This document shows, piece by piece, positions 19,880-27,890 of a stretch of 64,000 bases of DNA. Source of the DNA: Desertivibrio insolitus (GTDB taxonomy: Bacteria > Actinomycetota > Actinomycetes > Actinomycetales > Microbacteriaceae); contig NZ_JAFIQW010000001.1 of the NCBI RefSeq assembly GCF_017355965.1, forward strand, positions 372,001 through 436,000, written 5' to 3'. Positions within the stretch are counted from its first letter, which is position 1, and every line of letters starts with the position of its first letter. A model generated the notes under the pieces. That model ran no database searches and had not been told where the DNA came from. It saw only the letters and a list, made by a program, of their open reading frames with translations. Made by a program: the position numbers and the translations under genes.

Positions 19880-19934
19880 GCACCCGATCGCGGAACCGGC
19901 ACCCGATCGAGTGCAAGTTTCGCGATCGGGTGCC
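19880..19934. repeat. Inverted repeat GCACCCGATCGCG with alternative arm
   Basis: GCACCCGATCGCG (19880-19892) pairs with CGCGATCGGGTGC (19921-19933); GGCACCCGATCG (19899-19910) can pair with the same right arm. Two mutually exclusive hairpins just downstream of the dehydrogenase stop. Confidence 0.5.
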
Positions 19935-19960
19935 GGATGCGTCGGCGCGGACGGTGCTCG

Positions 19961-20983
19961 CTAGAAGCGGAGCAGCACCTTCCCGCTGGTCGACGCGTCG
20001 AGCGCCGTCTCGAACGCCTCGAGCGTGTCATCGACCGGGAACTCGTGCGTGACGACGGGCGCGACGTCGAGGGAGCCGTCGGCGAACGCCTCGAGCACCT
20101 CGTCGATCTCGTCGACGAAGCGGAAGGAGCCGACGAGCTCGAGCTCGCGGGTGATCGCGAGACTCATCAGCGCGGGCTGCTCGCCCGACGGCTGCAGCCC
20201 GACCATCACGACACGGGCCCCGCGGGCGGCGCCGCGGATGGCGGACATGAGGCCGCGGGGGCTGCCGGAGGACTCGATCACGACGTCGGCCTGCACGGCC
20301 GCGATCGCGTCGGCGTCCGTCGCCTTGATGGTCTCGGTCGCCCCGACGGCTCGCGCGATCTCGAGCGGCTTGTCGTGCATGTCGACCGCGACGATCTCGC
20401 TCGCACCGAAGCGCTTGAGCACCGCGACGACGAGCGCGCCGATCGGGCCGGTGCCGATGACGAGGGCGCGCTTGCCCGCGACATCCTTCGCCTGCTTGAC
20501 GGCGTGCCAGGCGACGGCCGCCGGCTCGGCGAGCGCGGCGTCGCGCAGCGACAGTCCGTCGGGCAGCGGGCGGAGCATGCGCGTCGGCAGTGCGACGAGC
20601 TCCGCGAAGGCGCCCTCCGTGTGCGGACGGCGGGCGGCGCTGCCGAGGTAGGTCGTGCCGGGAGCCAGGTTCGGCCGGTCCTCGGGGTACCGCACCCCCT
20701 CGACGGGCTTCGGCGTGGCCGGATGCACGGCGACATCCGTTCCCTCGGCCGGACCGCTGCCGTCGGCGGCCGCGCGCTCCACCGTGCCGACGATCTCGTG
20801 ACCGAGCACCATCGGGTCGACGAGCAGGGACTCCCCCGCCGCGCCGTGCGTCCAGTAGTGCAGGTCGGACCCGCAGACCCCGCCGTAGGCGATGCGCACG
20901 AGCGCCTCGTCGGCGGCGGGGGTGGGAGCCGGTCGCTCCTCGACCCGGAGGTCGCCCTTCGAATGAACCACCACTGCGCGCAT
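19961..20983 (-). CDS. L-idonate 5-dehydrogenase-like zinc alcohol dehydrogenase
   Basis: Medium-chain dehydrogenase, 340 aa. Catalytic zinc site: Cys37 (GGVCGSD), His62-Glu63 (GHEIVG). NAD(P) fold VIGTGPIGALV near 172-182 and VDMHDKP after the second strand. In this context it should oxidise L-idonate (or a related aldonate) to 5-ketogluconate. Unlike most family members the segment 85-110 that normally holds the four structural-zinc Cys has none. ATG start directly abuts the SDR stop (TGATG). Confidence 0.85.
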   Translation of the reverse strand: MRAVVVHSKGDLRVEERPAPTPAADEALVRIAYGGVCGSDLHYWTHGAAGESLLVDPMVLGHEIVGTVERAAADGSGPAEGTDVAVHPATPKPVEGVRYPEDRPNLAPGTTYLGSAARRPHTEGAFAELVALPTRMLRPLPDGLSLRDAALAEPAAVAWHAVKQAKDVAGKRALVIGTGPIGALVVAVLKRFGASEIVAVDMHDKPLEIARAVGATETIKATDADAIAAVQADVVIESSGSPRGLMSAIRGAARGARVVMVGLQPSGEQPALMSLAITRELELVGSFRFVDEIDEVLEAFADGSLDVAPVVTHEFPVDDTLEAFETALDASTSGKVLLRF

Positions 20984-21756
20984 CACACCACCACCGTCAT
21001 CCCGCCGTCGATGAAGACGACCTGTCCGTTCACGAAGTCCGACGCGTCGGACGCGAGCCACACCGCCGGGCCCTTGAGGTCGGCCGTGCGGCCCCAGCGC
21101 CGGGCCGGCGTGCGGCCGACGATCCACGAGTTGAACTCCTCGTCGTCGACGAGGCGCTGCGTCATCTCCGTGTGGATGTAGCCGGGCGCGATCGCGTTGA
21201 TCTGGATGTCGTGCTCGGCCCACTCGACCGTCATGGCGCGGGTGAGGTTGCGGATGCCGCCCTTCGCCGCCGTGTACGCACCGATCGATGCCCGGGCGAG
21301 GTCGGTCTGCACCGAGGCGATGTTGATGATCTTGCCGCGACCGCGCTCGATCATGCCGCGCGCGACCGCGCGGCCGACGAGGAAGGCGCTCGTGAGGTCG
21401 GTGTCGATCACGCGCTGCCAGTCGGCGAGCTCGAGGTCGAGCAGCGGCACGCGGTGCTGCACGCCCGCGTTGTTGACGAGGATCGCGATCGGTCCGGCGA
21501 CGCGCTCGGCCTCGGCGACGCCGGCGGACACCTGGTCGGGATCGGTGACGTCGAAGGCGACGGCGCTGATGCGGTCCTCGCCGAAGTCCGCCGCGAACTG
21601 CGCGCGGGTCGCCTCGAGCCGGTCGCGGTCACGGCCGTGCAGCACGAGCGTCGCGCCGGCCTCGGCGAGCCCGGCCGCGATCTCGCGGCCGATGCCGCGG
21701 CTCGAGCCGGTGACGAGGGCGACCCGCCCGGTCAGATCGAACAGGGGGTGGGACAT
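20983..21756 (-). CDS. Gluconate 5-dehydrogenase-like short-chain dehydrogenase
   Basis: 257-aa SDR. Cofactor motif TGSSRGIG at 16-23, NNAG (VNNAGVQ), catalytic Ser in NIASVQ and YTAAKGG giving Tyr-x3-Lys, and C-terminal FINGGM-like VFIDGGMT. By context it interconverts 5-ketogluconate and D-gluconate (IdnO role). Overlaps the next gene by one base; preceded by AGGGAGCACC as ribosome-binding site. Confidence 0.88.
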   Translation of the reverse strand: MSHPLFDLTGRVALVTGSSRGIGREIAAGLAEAGATLVLHGRDRDRLEATRAQFAADFGEDRISAVAFDVTDPDQVSAGVAEAERVAGPIAILVNNAGVQHRVPLLDLELADWQRVIDTDLTSAFLVGRAVARGMIERGRGKIINIASVQTDLARASIGAYTAAKGGIRNLTRAMTVEWAEHDIQINAIAPGYIHTEMTQRLVDDEEFNSWIVGRTPARRWGRTADLKGPAVWLASDASDFVNGQVVFIDGGMTVVV

Positions 21757-21811
21757 GAGGTGCTCCCTGGGTCGAGGGGGTGGTGGCGGTGACCCGCCAC
21801 CACCCGGTGGA

Positions 21812-23224
21812 TCAGAAGGCGCTGCCGACGAGGTAGATCGCGAAGGCGAACACGAAGCCGACGACGCCGACGAGCGCCTGCCCGACGGTCCACGTGCGGA
21901 GCGTCAGCGTGGTGCTCATGCCGAAGAAGCGGCTGATGAGCCAGAAGCCCGAGTCGTTGACGTGACCGGCGAACACCGAACCCGCGGCGAGGGCGAGCAC
22001 GATCGCGGCGAGCTCGACCTGATTGAGCGAGGTGTCGGCCGCGACGACGGCGGCGACGAGCGCAGCGGCGGTCGTCAGCGCGACCGTGGCGGAGCCCTGG
22101 GCGACGCGCACGATGGCCGCGATGATGAAGCCCGCGATGATGACGGGCAGCCCGAGCTGGTTCAGCGAGTCGGCGATCGCGGTGCCGATGCCGCTCGTGC
22201 GCAGGATGTAGCCGAACATGCCGCCCGCACCGGTGATGAGGATGAGCGAGCAGACGGGGCCGAGCGCGCTGTCGGTGATCGTCTCGATGAGGTTGCCGCG
22301 CTTCTTCGGCTTCCAGCCGAGCAGCAGGATCGCCGCGATGACGGTGATCGTGAGCGCGATCGGGGTCTCGCCGAGCATCCGGAGCACCTGCACGGTGCCG
22401 TTCTCGAGGGAGACGATGCCGGCGCCGGCGAGGGCGTTGAGGCCGGTGTTCATGAGGATGAGCACGAGCGGCAGCGCGAGCAGGAACACGGTGGTGCCGA
22501 AGCCGGGGTTCGAGCGGAACTCGTCGGCGGCGTCGTCCTTCGCCTGGCCGCCGGAGAGGATCGCGGGGATCGGGACGTCGTAGCGCTTGCCAAGCCAGGT
22601 GCCGTAGAGGTAGCCCGTGATGTACCAGGTCGGGATCGCGATGATGAGACCGAAGAGCAGCACGAGGCCGAGGTCCGCGCCGATGATGCCGGTCGCGGTG
22701 ACGGGGCCGGGGTGCGGCGGCACGTAGATGTGCATGACCGAGAAGGCGACGGCGGCGGGGAACGCGTAGCGCAGCAGGGAGCCGCCGATGCGGCGACCGA
22801 CCGCGAAGATGATCGGCAGCATGACCACGAGGCCCGCGTCGAAGAAGATCGGGAAGCCCATGAGCAGCGACGCGACCGAGAGCGCGAGCGGAGCGCGCTT
22901 CTCACCGAACCGGGCCACGAGGCGGTCGGTCAGCACCTGAGCGCCGCCGCTCGTCTCGATGAGCCGACCGAGCATCGCGCCGAGACCGACGAGCAGGGCC
23001 ACCGTCGCCAGGGTGTTGCCGAAGCCCGTGGTCATCTGCCCGACGATCTGTCCGGGCGAGATACCCGTGGCGACGGCCGTGAAGAAGCTGACGATGATCA
23101 GCGCCAGGAACGCGTGCAGCTTGAACTTGATGATGAGCAGGAGCAGCACGCCGATCGCGGCGACCGCCACGGTCAGCAGGCCCCACGTGGGCAGCTGCCA
23201 CGAGAACACGATTTCGGGGGTCAT
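21812..23224 (-). CDS. gntP: GntP-family gluconate:H+ symporter
   Basis: Inner-membrane permease for gluconate/idonate, 470 aa with about 12-14 hydrophobic segments. Family marks: GFPIFFDAGLVVMLPIIFAVGR, VPPHPGPVTATGIIGADLG and the C-terminal GHVNDSGFWLISRFFGMS. Lies between the gluconokinase and SDR genes on the same strand; gap to the SDR is 55 bp. Confidence 0.95.
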   Translation of the reverse strand: MTPEIVFSWQLPTWGLLTVAVAAIGVLLLLIIKFKLHAFLALIIVSFFTAVATGISPGQIVGQMTTGFGNTLATVALLVGLGAMLGRLIETSGGAQVLTDRLVARFGEKRAPLALSVASLLMGFPIFFDAGLVVMLPIIFAVGRRIGGSLLRYAFPAAVAFSVMHIYVPPHPGPVTATGIIGADLGLVLLFGLIIAIPTWYITGYLYGTWLGKRYDVPIPAILSGGQAKDDAADEFRSNPGFGTTVFLLALPLVLILMNTGLNALAGAGIVSLENGTVQVLRMLGETPIALTITVIAAILLLGWKPKKRGNLIETITDSALGPVCSLILITGAGGMFGYILRTSGIGTAIADSLNQLGLPVIIAGFIIAAIVRVAQGSATVALTTAAALVAAVVAADTSLNQVELAAIVLALAAGSVFAGHVNDSGFWLISRFFGMSTTLTLRTWTVGQALVGVVGFVFAFAIYLVGSAF

Positions 23225-23264
23225 GGAACTCTTTCGTCGTTGAAGTGGTGGACGGGAAAAAGGG

Positions 23265-23786
23265 TCAGGCGTCGAGCGCGCGGACGAGGGCGACCGCCTG
23301 GGTCACCATCTCCTCCGGCGTCTGGTTCAGGTCGACGAGCACACCGCGCTCGTCGGCCTGGATGGGTTCGAGGGTCTGGAACTGCGAGTCGAGCAGCGTC
23401 GTCGGCATGTACTCGTGGCTGCGCTTGGCGAGACGCGAGGCGATGAGCTCCCGCGACCCGTTCAGGTGCACGAACACCAGGGACGGCGCGTACGTCTTCA
23501 GCGCGTCGCGGTACTTGCGCTTGAGCGCCGAGCACGCGACGACGATGGGGTTGCCCTCGGCGAGCTCCGCGCCGATGCGGTCGGCGATGATCTCGAGCCA
23601 GGGCGCCCTGTCCTCGTCGTTCAGGGGCTCGCCGCGGCGCATCTTCTCCTTGTTCGCGCTGGGGTGCAGGTCGTCGGCGTCGACGAACTCCATCCCGAGG
23701 CGCTCGGCGAGCAGGGAGCCGATCGTCGATTTCCCGGAGCCGGAGACTCCCATGACGATCAGCGGCGGGGTCGAGGGCGCGGCCAT
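23265..23786 (-). CDS. gntK: Gluconokinase
   Basis: Phosphorylates D-gluconate to 6-phosphogluconate. 173 aa, normal. Walker A GVSGSGKS at 13-20, DADDLHPSANKEKMRRGEPLNDEDRAPWL substrate-binding region, and VACSALKRKYRD. ATG 23786 is selected because GGAGGAATTC immediately precedes it; a GTG/ATG further up would lack this site. First gene of the minus-strand gluconate operon and divergent from gnd, which consumes its product. Confidence 0.96.
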   Translation of the reverse strand: MAAPSTPPLIVMGVSGSGKSTIGSLLAERLGMEFVDADDLHPSANKEKMRRGEPLNDEDRAPWLEIIADRIGAELAEGNPIVVACSALKRKYRDALKTYAPSLVFVHLNGSRELIASRLAKRSHEYMPTTLLDSQFQTLEPIQADERGVLVDLNQTPEEMVTQAVALVRALDA

Positions 23787-24042
23787 GAATTCCTCCGTCG
23801 GTAGCGAACGCATCGTCACGTCCGACCTCCCGGCGGGCGGGTAAATCAGACTTAGTCGGCAACCGTAGCAGGTGCGGAAAGCGGTTGGCGACGGTCTGGA
23901 CGAGGCGGCTGAGTGCCGGAAGGATGCTGTGCCGCGAGGCATCCGGAGCCGCTCTTCCGCTCACGCCGTCCGGCGTAACGAGCGTCCTCCGCGTCGGGCG
24001 GAAGGGCTAGCCTGACGACGACTCGACGAACGAAGGAGTGAC
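23787..24042. promoter_or_regulatory. Divergent gntK/gnd control region
   Basis: Contains CAACCG / CGGTTG arms (about 23859-23864 and 23881-23886) on either side of a 16-nt spacer, and TAGCCT at 24008-24013 as a probable -10 for gnd. I infer an operator for the nearby GntR protein, but no exact palindrome of the FadR type is obvious. Confidence 0.35.
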
Positions 24043-25497
24043 GTGGCCGAAGCGCAGGCGAACATCGGCGTGGTGGGACTGGCTGTCATGGGCAGCAATC
24101 TCGCGCGCAATCTGGCGAGCCGGGAGGGGAACACCGTCGCGGTGTACAACCGCACCTGGGAGCGCACCGAAACGCTCATCACCGAGCACCCCGAGGCCGG
24201 CTTCATCGCCAGCGAGACGATCGAGGACTTCGTCGCGTCGCTGCAGAAGCCGCGCACCGCGATCATCATGGTGCAGGCCGGCCGCGGCACCGACGCCGTG
24301 ATCGACCAGCTCGCGAACCTCATGGAGCCCGGCGACATCATCGTCGACGGCGGCAACGCGCTGTTCACCGACACCATCCGCCGCGAGGAGGCCATCCGCG
24401 CGAAGGGGCTGCACTTCGTCGGCACCGGCATCTCCGGTGGCGAGGAGGGCGCGCTCAACGGCCCGAGCATCATGCCCGGCGGCACGAAGGAGTCGTACGA
24501 GACCCTCGGCCCGATCCTCGCCTCGATCGCGGCGCGCGCCGACGACGGCGAGCCCTGCGTCACGCACATCGGCGAGAACGGCGCGGGCCACTTCGTCAAG
24601 ATGATCCACAACGGCATCGAGTACGCCGACATGCAGCTCATCGCCGAGGCGTACGACCTGCTGCGCAACGCGGCCGGCTACGAGCCCGCCGAGATCGCCG
24701 ACATCTTCGACGACTGGAACAAGGGCGACCTCGACTCCTACCTGATCGAGATCACCGCGCAGGTGCTCCGTCAGGTCGACGCGAAGACGGGCAAGCCCTT
24801 CGTCGACATCGTGCTCGACCAGGCGGGGTCGAAGGGCACCGGCGTCTGGACCGTGCAGAACGCCCTCGACCTCGGCATCCCCGTGTCGGGCATCGGCGAG
24901 GCGGTCTTCGCCCGCGCGCTGTCGTCGAAGCCGGCGCAGCGCGCCGCGGCATCCGACCTGCCCGGTCCCGAGTCGCCGCTCACGGTCGAGGACCGCGAGC
25001 AGTTCGTCGAGGACGTGCGCCGTGCGCTCTACGCCTCGAAGATCGTCGCCTACTCGCAGGGCTTCGACGCGATCGTCGCCGGCGCCGAGAAGTACGGCTG
25101 GGAGATCGACCTCGGCGCCGTCGCCAAGATCTGGCGCGCGGGCTGCATCATCCGCGCCCGCTTCCTCGGTCAGATCACCGAGGCGTACACGCAGACCCCC
25201 GACCTCGTCGCGCTCGTGACCGCGCCCTACTTCCGCGAGGCCGTCACCGGCGCGCAGCAGTCGTGGCGCCGGGTCGTCGCGGATGCCACGTGGGCCGGCG
25301 TCCCCGTACCGGGCTTCGCGTCGGCGCTGTCGTACTACGACGGCCTCCGCGCCGCCCGCCTGCCCGCGGCGCTGATCCAGGGTCAGCGCGACTTCTTCGG
25401 CGCGCACACCTACAAGCGCGTCGATGAGGAGGGCTCGTTCCACACCCTGTGGTCGGGCGACCGCAGCGAGGTGGCGCAGGAGGGCTCCTCGCACTGA
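24043..25497 (+). CDS. gnd: 6-phosphogluconate dehydrogenase, decarboxylating
   Basis: Oxidative pentose phosphate enzyme: 6-phosphogluconate to ribulose 5-phosphate, CO2 and NADPH. 484 aa, the long homodimeric form. Motifs: GLAVMGSNLARNLAS (coenzyme), GGNALFTDT, GTGISGGEEGALNGPSIMPGG, the family signature GAGHFVKMIHNGIEYADMQ and KGTGVWTVQNALDLGIPV. GTG start with GAAGGAG six bases ahead. Divergent from the gluconate operon. Confidence 0.98.
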   Translation: MAEAQANIGVVGLAVMGSNLARNLASREGNTVAVYNRTWERTETLITEHPEAGFIASETIEDFVASLQKPRTAIIMVQAGRGTDAVIDQLANLMEPGDIIVDGGNALFTDTIRREEAIRAKGLHFVGTGISGGEEGALNGPSIMPGGTKESYETLGPILASIAARADDGEPCVTHIGENGAGHFVKMIHNGIEYADMQLIAEAYDLLRNAAGYEPAEIADIFDDWNKGDLDSYLIEITAQVLRQVDAKTGKPFVDIVLDQAGSKGTGVWTVQNALDLGIPVSGIGEAVFARALSSKPAQRAAASDLPGPESPLTVEDREQFVEDVRRALYASKIVAYSQGFDAIVAGAEKYGWEIDLGAVAKIWRAGCIIRARFLGQITEAYTQTPDLVALVTAPYFREAVTGAQQSWRRVVADATWAGVPVPGFASALSYYDGLRAARLPAALIQGQRDFFGAHTYKRVDEEGSFHTLWSGDRSEVAQEGSSH

Positions 25498-25812
25498 GGC
25501 GTTCCGCTTGTCGGAGGGGTCGGGCCTGCGGGCTCGGCCCCTTCCGCGTTTCCGGGGTGTGCCGCGGCATCCGGCGTCGTCGATGCTCCCCTGTGGCGTC
25601 TGTAGGAACGGTGGCCGCGACGCGCCGCCATGAGTGCCGTCTCACCGGCGAGTCGCGGCCACCGTTCCTACACTCGCCACGGTCGTGAGCACCGGGGCGA
25701 GGCGGCCGAAGACTCATCCGTTCTTCCAGCAGGACATGCGCGACCGGCACGCCGGAGGGCGGCCGCCGAAGTCGGCGCGTCGCGGCGGATGTCCTGCTGG
25801 AGGAACCGCGAC
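25498..25812. other. Intergenic repeat region between gnd and APC permease
   Basis: 315 bp between convergent genes; contains copy 3 of the A+B composite element and no credible gene. Confidence 0.6.
25593..25806. repeat. Composite palindromic element A+B, copy 3
   Basis: Part A: GTGGCGTCTGTAGGAAC (25593-25609) pairs with GTTCCTACACTCGCCAC (25664-25680), and the stem is extended by GGTGGCCGCGAC / GTCGCGGCCACC. Part B: TTCCAGCAGGACAT (25724-25737) pairs with ATGTCCTGCTGGAGGAAC (25789-25806). Same order as copies 1 and 2, more than 20 kb away. Confidence 0.75.
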
Positions 25813-27024
25813 CTAGGCGCGCCGGTGCAGCAGCTCCCGCGCGCCGAGCGCGACCGCGAGCAGCAGCACCGCGCCGAGCACGGCCTGCCACGGCAGGGTC
25901 ACAGCGAGCACGAGGCATCCGGTGAGCCCGACGACGTGCACCCAGCGCGGCAGCCAGCGGTGCTCCCCCGACTGCGCGAGCGCCGAGAAGTGCGCGATCG
26001 CGTAGTAGCCGAGCACCGCGCAGCTCGAGAACCCGATGAGCGCGCCCGCCGGCAGCACGAGCACCCCGATGATCGCGACGGCCGCCACGACGAGTTCGGC
26101 GACCACCGGCGTGCTCCGCCGCGAGATGTGGGCGAGCCCCCCGGGCAGGTCACGGTTGCGGGCCATCGCCAGCGAGGTGCGGCTGAGCCCCGCGAGGATG
26201 TTGAGCAGCGACCCCACGCACGCGATGCCGGCGAGCAGACGGATGACGGGATCCCAGCCTCCGCCGAGCAGGTCGGCCAGGGGCGACGCGCTCGCGGCGA
26301 GGCGGTCGGGCCCGAGCACGACGAGCAGCACGGTCGCGATCGTGGCGTAGAGCACGAGCGCGATGCCGAGCGCCGCGAGGATCGCCCGGGGCAGGGTGCG
26401 GCGCGGGTCGCGCACCTCCTCCCCCAGGGTGGCCAGGCGCGCGTATCCCGCGAAGCTGAAGAACATGAGGCCCGCCGCCTGCAGCACGCCGTAGACGCCC
26501 GCGCCGCCGAGCTGGAACGGTTCCGGCTCCGGCGCCGCCACCGCGACCGCGACGAGGGCGACGACGAGCCCCGCGAGCACGACCGTGACGATGGCCGCGC
26601 TGACGCCCGCGGTCGAGCGGATGCCGCTGGCGTTGACCGCCGCGAGCGCCACCACGACCACGACAGCGACGGCCCGCGCCTGGTCCGGCCACAGGTACTG
26701 CCCGGCCACGACGGCGATCGCCGCGGCCGACGCGGTCTTGCCGGCGAGGAAGAGCGTGCCGGCGGTGAATCCCGTGCGTTCACCGCGGAGGGCGCGCCCG
26801 TAGGCGTAGGAGCCGCCCGACACCGGCAGCTGCATCGCGAGCTGCGCGGTGCTGAGCGCGTTGAGGGTCGCGACGACCCCGGCGATCACGAGCCCGACGA
26901 GCAGCGCGCCGCCTGCGGCATCCGCCGCCGGGGCCCACACGAAGAACACGCCGGCGCCGATCATCGAGGCGAGCCCGATCACGACCGCCGACCCCGCGCC
27001 GAGGCGCCGCTCCAGTACTGCCAT
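25813..27024 (-). CDS. APC-superfamily amino acid/amine permease
   Basis: Integral membrane transporter, 403 aa with 11-12 hydrophobic segments. Opening GLASMIGAGVFFVWAPAA is the family's unwound TM1 motif; SGGSYAYGRALRGERTGF and FFSFAGYARLATLGEEVRDPRRTLPRAI are the TM3 and TM6/loop marks. Substrate not predictable. ATG 27024 is supported by TACGGT 6 nt upstream. Confidence 0.9.
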   Translation of the reverse strand: MAVLERRLGAGSAVVIGLASMIGAGVFFVWAPAADAAGGALLVGLVIAGVVATLNALSTAQLAMQLPVSGGSYAYGRALRGERTGFTAGTLFLAGKTASAAAIAVVAGQYLWPDQARAVAVVVVVALAAVNASGIRSTAGVSAAIVTVVLAGLVVALVAVAVAAPEPEPFQLGGAGVYGVLQAAGLMFFSFAGYARLATLGEEVRDPRRTLPRAILAALGIALVLYATIATVLLVVLGPDRLAASASPLADLLGGGWDPVIRLLAGIACVGSLLNILAGLSRTSLAMARNRDLPGGLAHISRRSTPVVAELVVAAVAIIGVLVLPAGALIGFSSCAVLGYYAIAHFSALAQSGEHRWLPRWVHVVGLTGCLVLAVTLPWQAVLGAVLLLAVALGARELLHRRA

Positions 27025-27030
27025 GAGCGA

Positions 27031-27036
27031 ACCGTA
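27031..27036 (-). promoter_or_regulatory. -10 box of APC permease gene
   Basis: TACGGT on the minus strand, 6 nt from the ATG; leaderless arrangement. Confidence 0.45.
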
Positions 27037-27073
27037 GCGGTCGGCGGTGAACCGTCCGTGGCACCATGGCTGC

Positions 27074-27436
27074 GTGCACGATGACGACGAGCCGGAGCTC
27101 GCCGGGTACGACCCGGGCGACGGCCGCCCGCTCCACAGCAGACGCAAGCTCATGGTCATGCGCGTCGTGGTCGTGCTCGGCCTGATCGGGCTCGTGCTGC
27201 CCGGCATCGTCACGACCGTGTCGGTCGGCCGGGCCACCGCCCAGCGCGCGTGCGACTTCTGGGGCGTGCAGACCGCGCCGGGCGCCACCTCGTACTCGGC
27301 CCGCTTCGAGGTGTTCGGCCCGAGCGGCATCGGCTGGGAGTGCTACACGGTCGGCTCCTTCGGCGGCGAGCGGCACGTCGCGTCGCTCGGGCTCATCCCG
27401 GATGGGCGACGCGTGCCGGTGGGCGAGCCGTCGTGA
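27074..27436 (+). CDS. Small single-pass membrane protein, unknown
   Basis: 120 aa from the GTG at 27074 (an in-frame upstream ATG-like start at 27047 would add nine residues). Acidic N-terminus (HDDDEPELAGYDPGDG), basic RRKL, one TM helix at about 30-50 and an extracytoplasmic domain of about 65 residues with two Cys (RACDFWG, WECYTV) that could form a disulfide. Divergent from the APC permease. No family recognised. Confidence 0.6.
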   Translation: MHDDDEPELAGYDPGDGRPLHSRRKLMVMRVVVVLGLIGLVLPGIVTTVSVGRATAQRACDFWGVQTAPGATSYSARFEVFGPSGIGWECYTVGSFGGERHVASLGLIPDGRRVPVGEPS

Positions 27437-27488
27437 CGCTGCCCGCTTCCGCGTAGGAGGCGGACGAGCCGCCGCGTCACTGCGCCGC

Positions 27489-27735
27489 GAGCGCAACCCG
27501 GCACGTCAGCGCCGATCCGGCATGCGATGGCAGGCCGGATACGCGATCGGATGCCGGTTGGTGGCGGGTCGACCGGTCTCGATACACCCGCCGCGCGGAC
27601 TACTCGACCGACCGGTAGGGGCGGCCAAGCCGCTGGGGTGACTGCGGCAGGAGCGCAACCGGGCACGTCAGCGCCGATCCGGCATGCGATAGCAGACCGG
27701 CTACGCGATGGGATGCCGGTTCGTGACGATTCGAC
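27489..27735. repeat. Direct repeat, two copies about 162 bp apart
   Basis: Copy 1 begins GAGCGCAACCCGGCACGTCA at 27489 and copy 2 GAGCGCAACCGGGCACGTCA at 27651; similarity continues for about 85 bp to GGATGCCGGTT. Likely a segmental tandem duplication that includes the intervening hairpin repeat. Confidence 0.7.
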
Positions 27736-27869
27736 GGGTCGCAATGCCCGCTGCACGGAGCCGAGCGTGCCGGTGGAAGCAGGTCTCGATGCGCCCGCTC
27801 CGCGGGCTACCCGAGCGACGCGTGCGGACAGGTCTCGATACGCCCGCTGCGCGGGCTACGCGACCGACG
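27575..27869. repeat. GGTCTCGATACGCCC hairpin repeats (three copies)
   Basis: Copies at 27575-27613, 27782-27820 and 27831-27869. Each runs GGTCTCGAT, C-rich half, GCGGGCTAC, CGACC and folds on itself. This is the dispersed intergenic repeat widespread in Micrococcales and relatives (family knowledge). Confidence 0.75.
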
Positions 27870-27890
27870 GGTGAGGCCGACGGGTGGGCG

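Larger units (their letters stand above)
27437..27890. other. 454-bp intergenic repeat cluster
   Basis: Between the small membrane protein and prs. Holds a direct repeat pair and three copies of the GGTCTCGATACGCCC hairpin; no credible gene. Confidence 0.6.

Noticed and set aside
21197-23446. Long frame opposite the GntP permease and SDR genes
   Set aside because: Repetitive Asp/Glu/Arg/Gly sequence, complement of a hydrophobic membrane protein; not a gene.
27437-27890. Possible CRISPR-like repeat cluster
   Set aside because: Repeats are few, irregular in spacing, self-complementary hairpins and a segmental duplication; no spacers and no cas genes.
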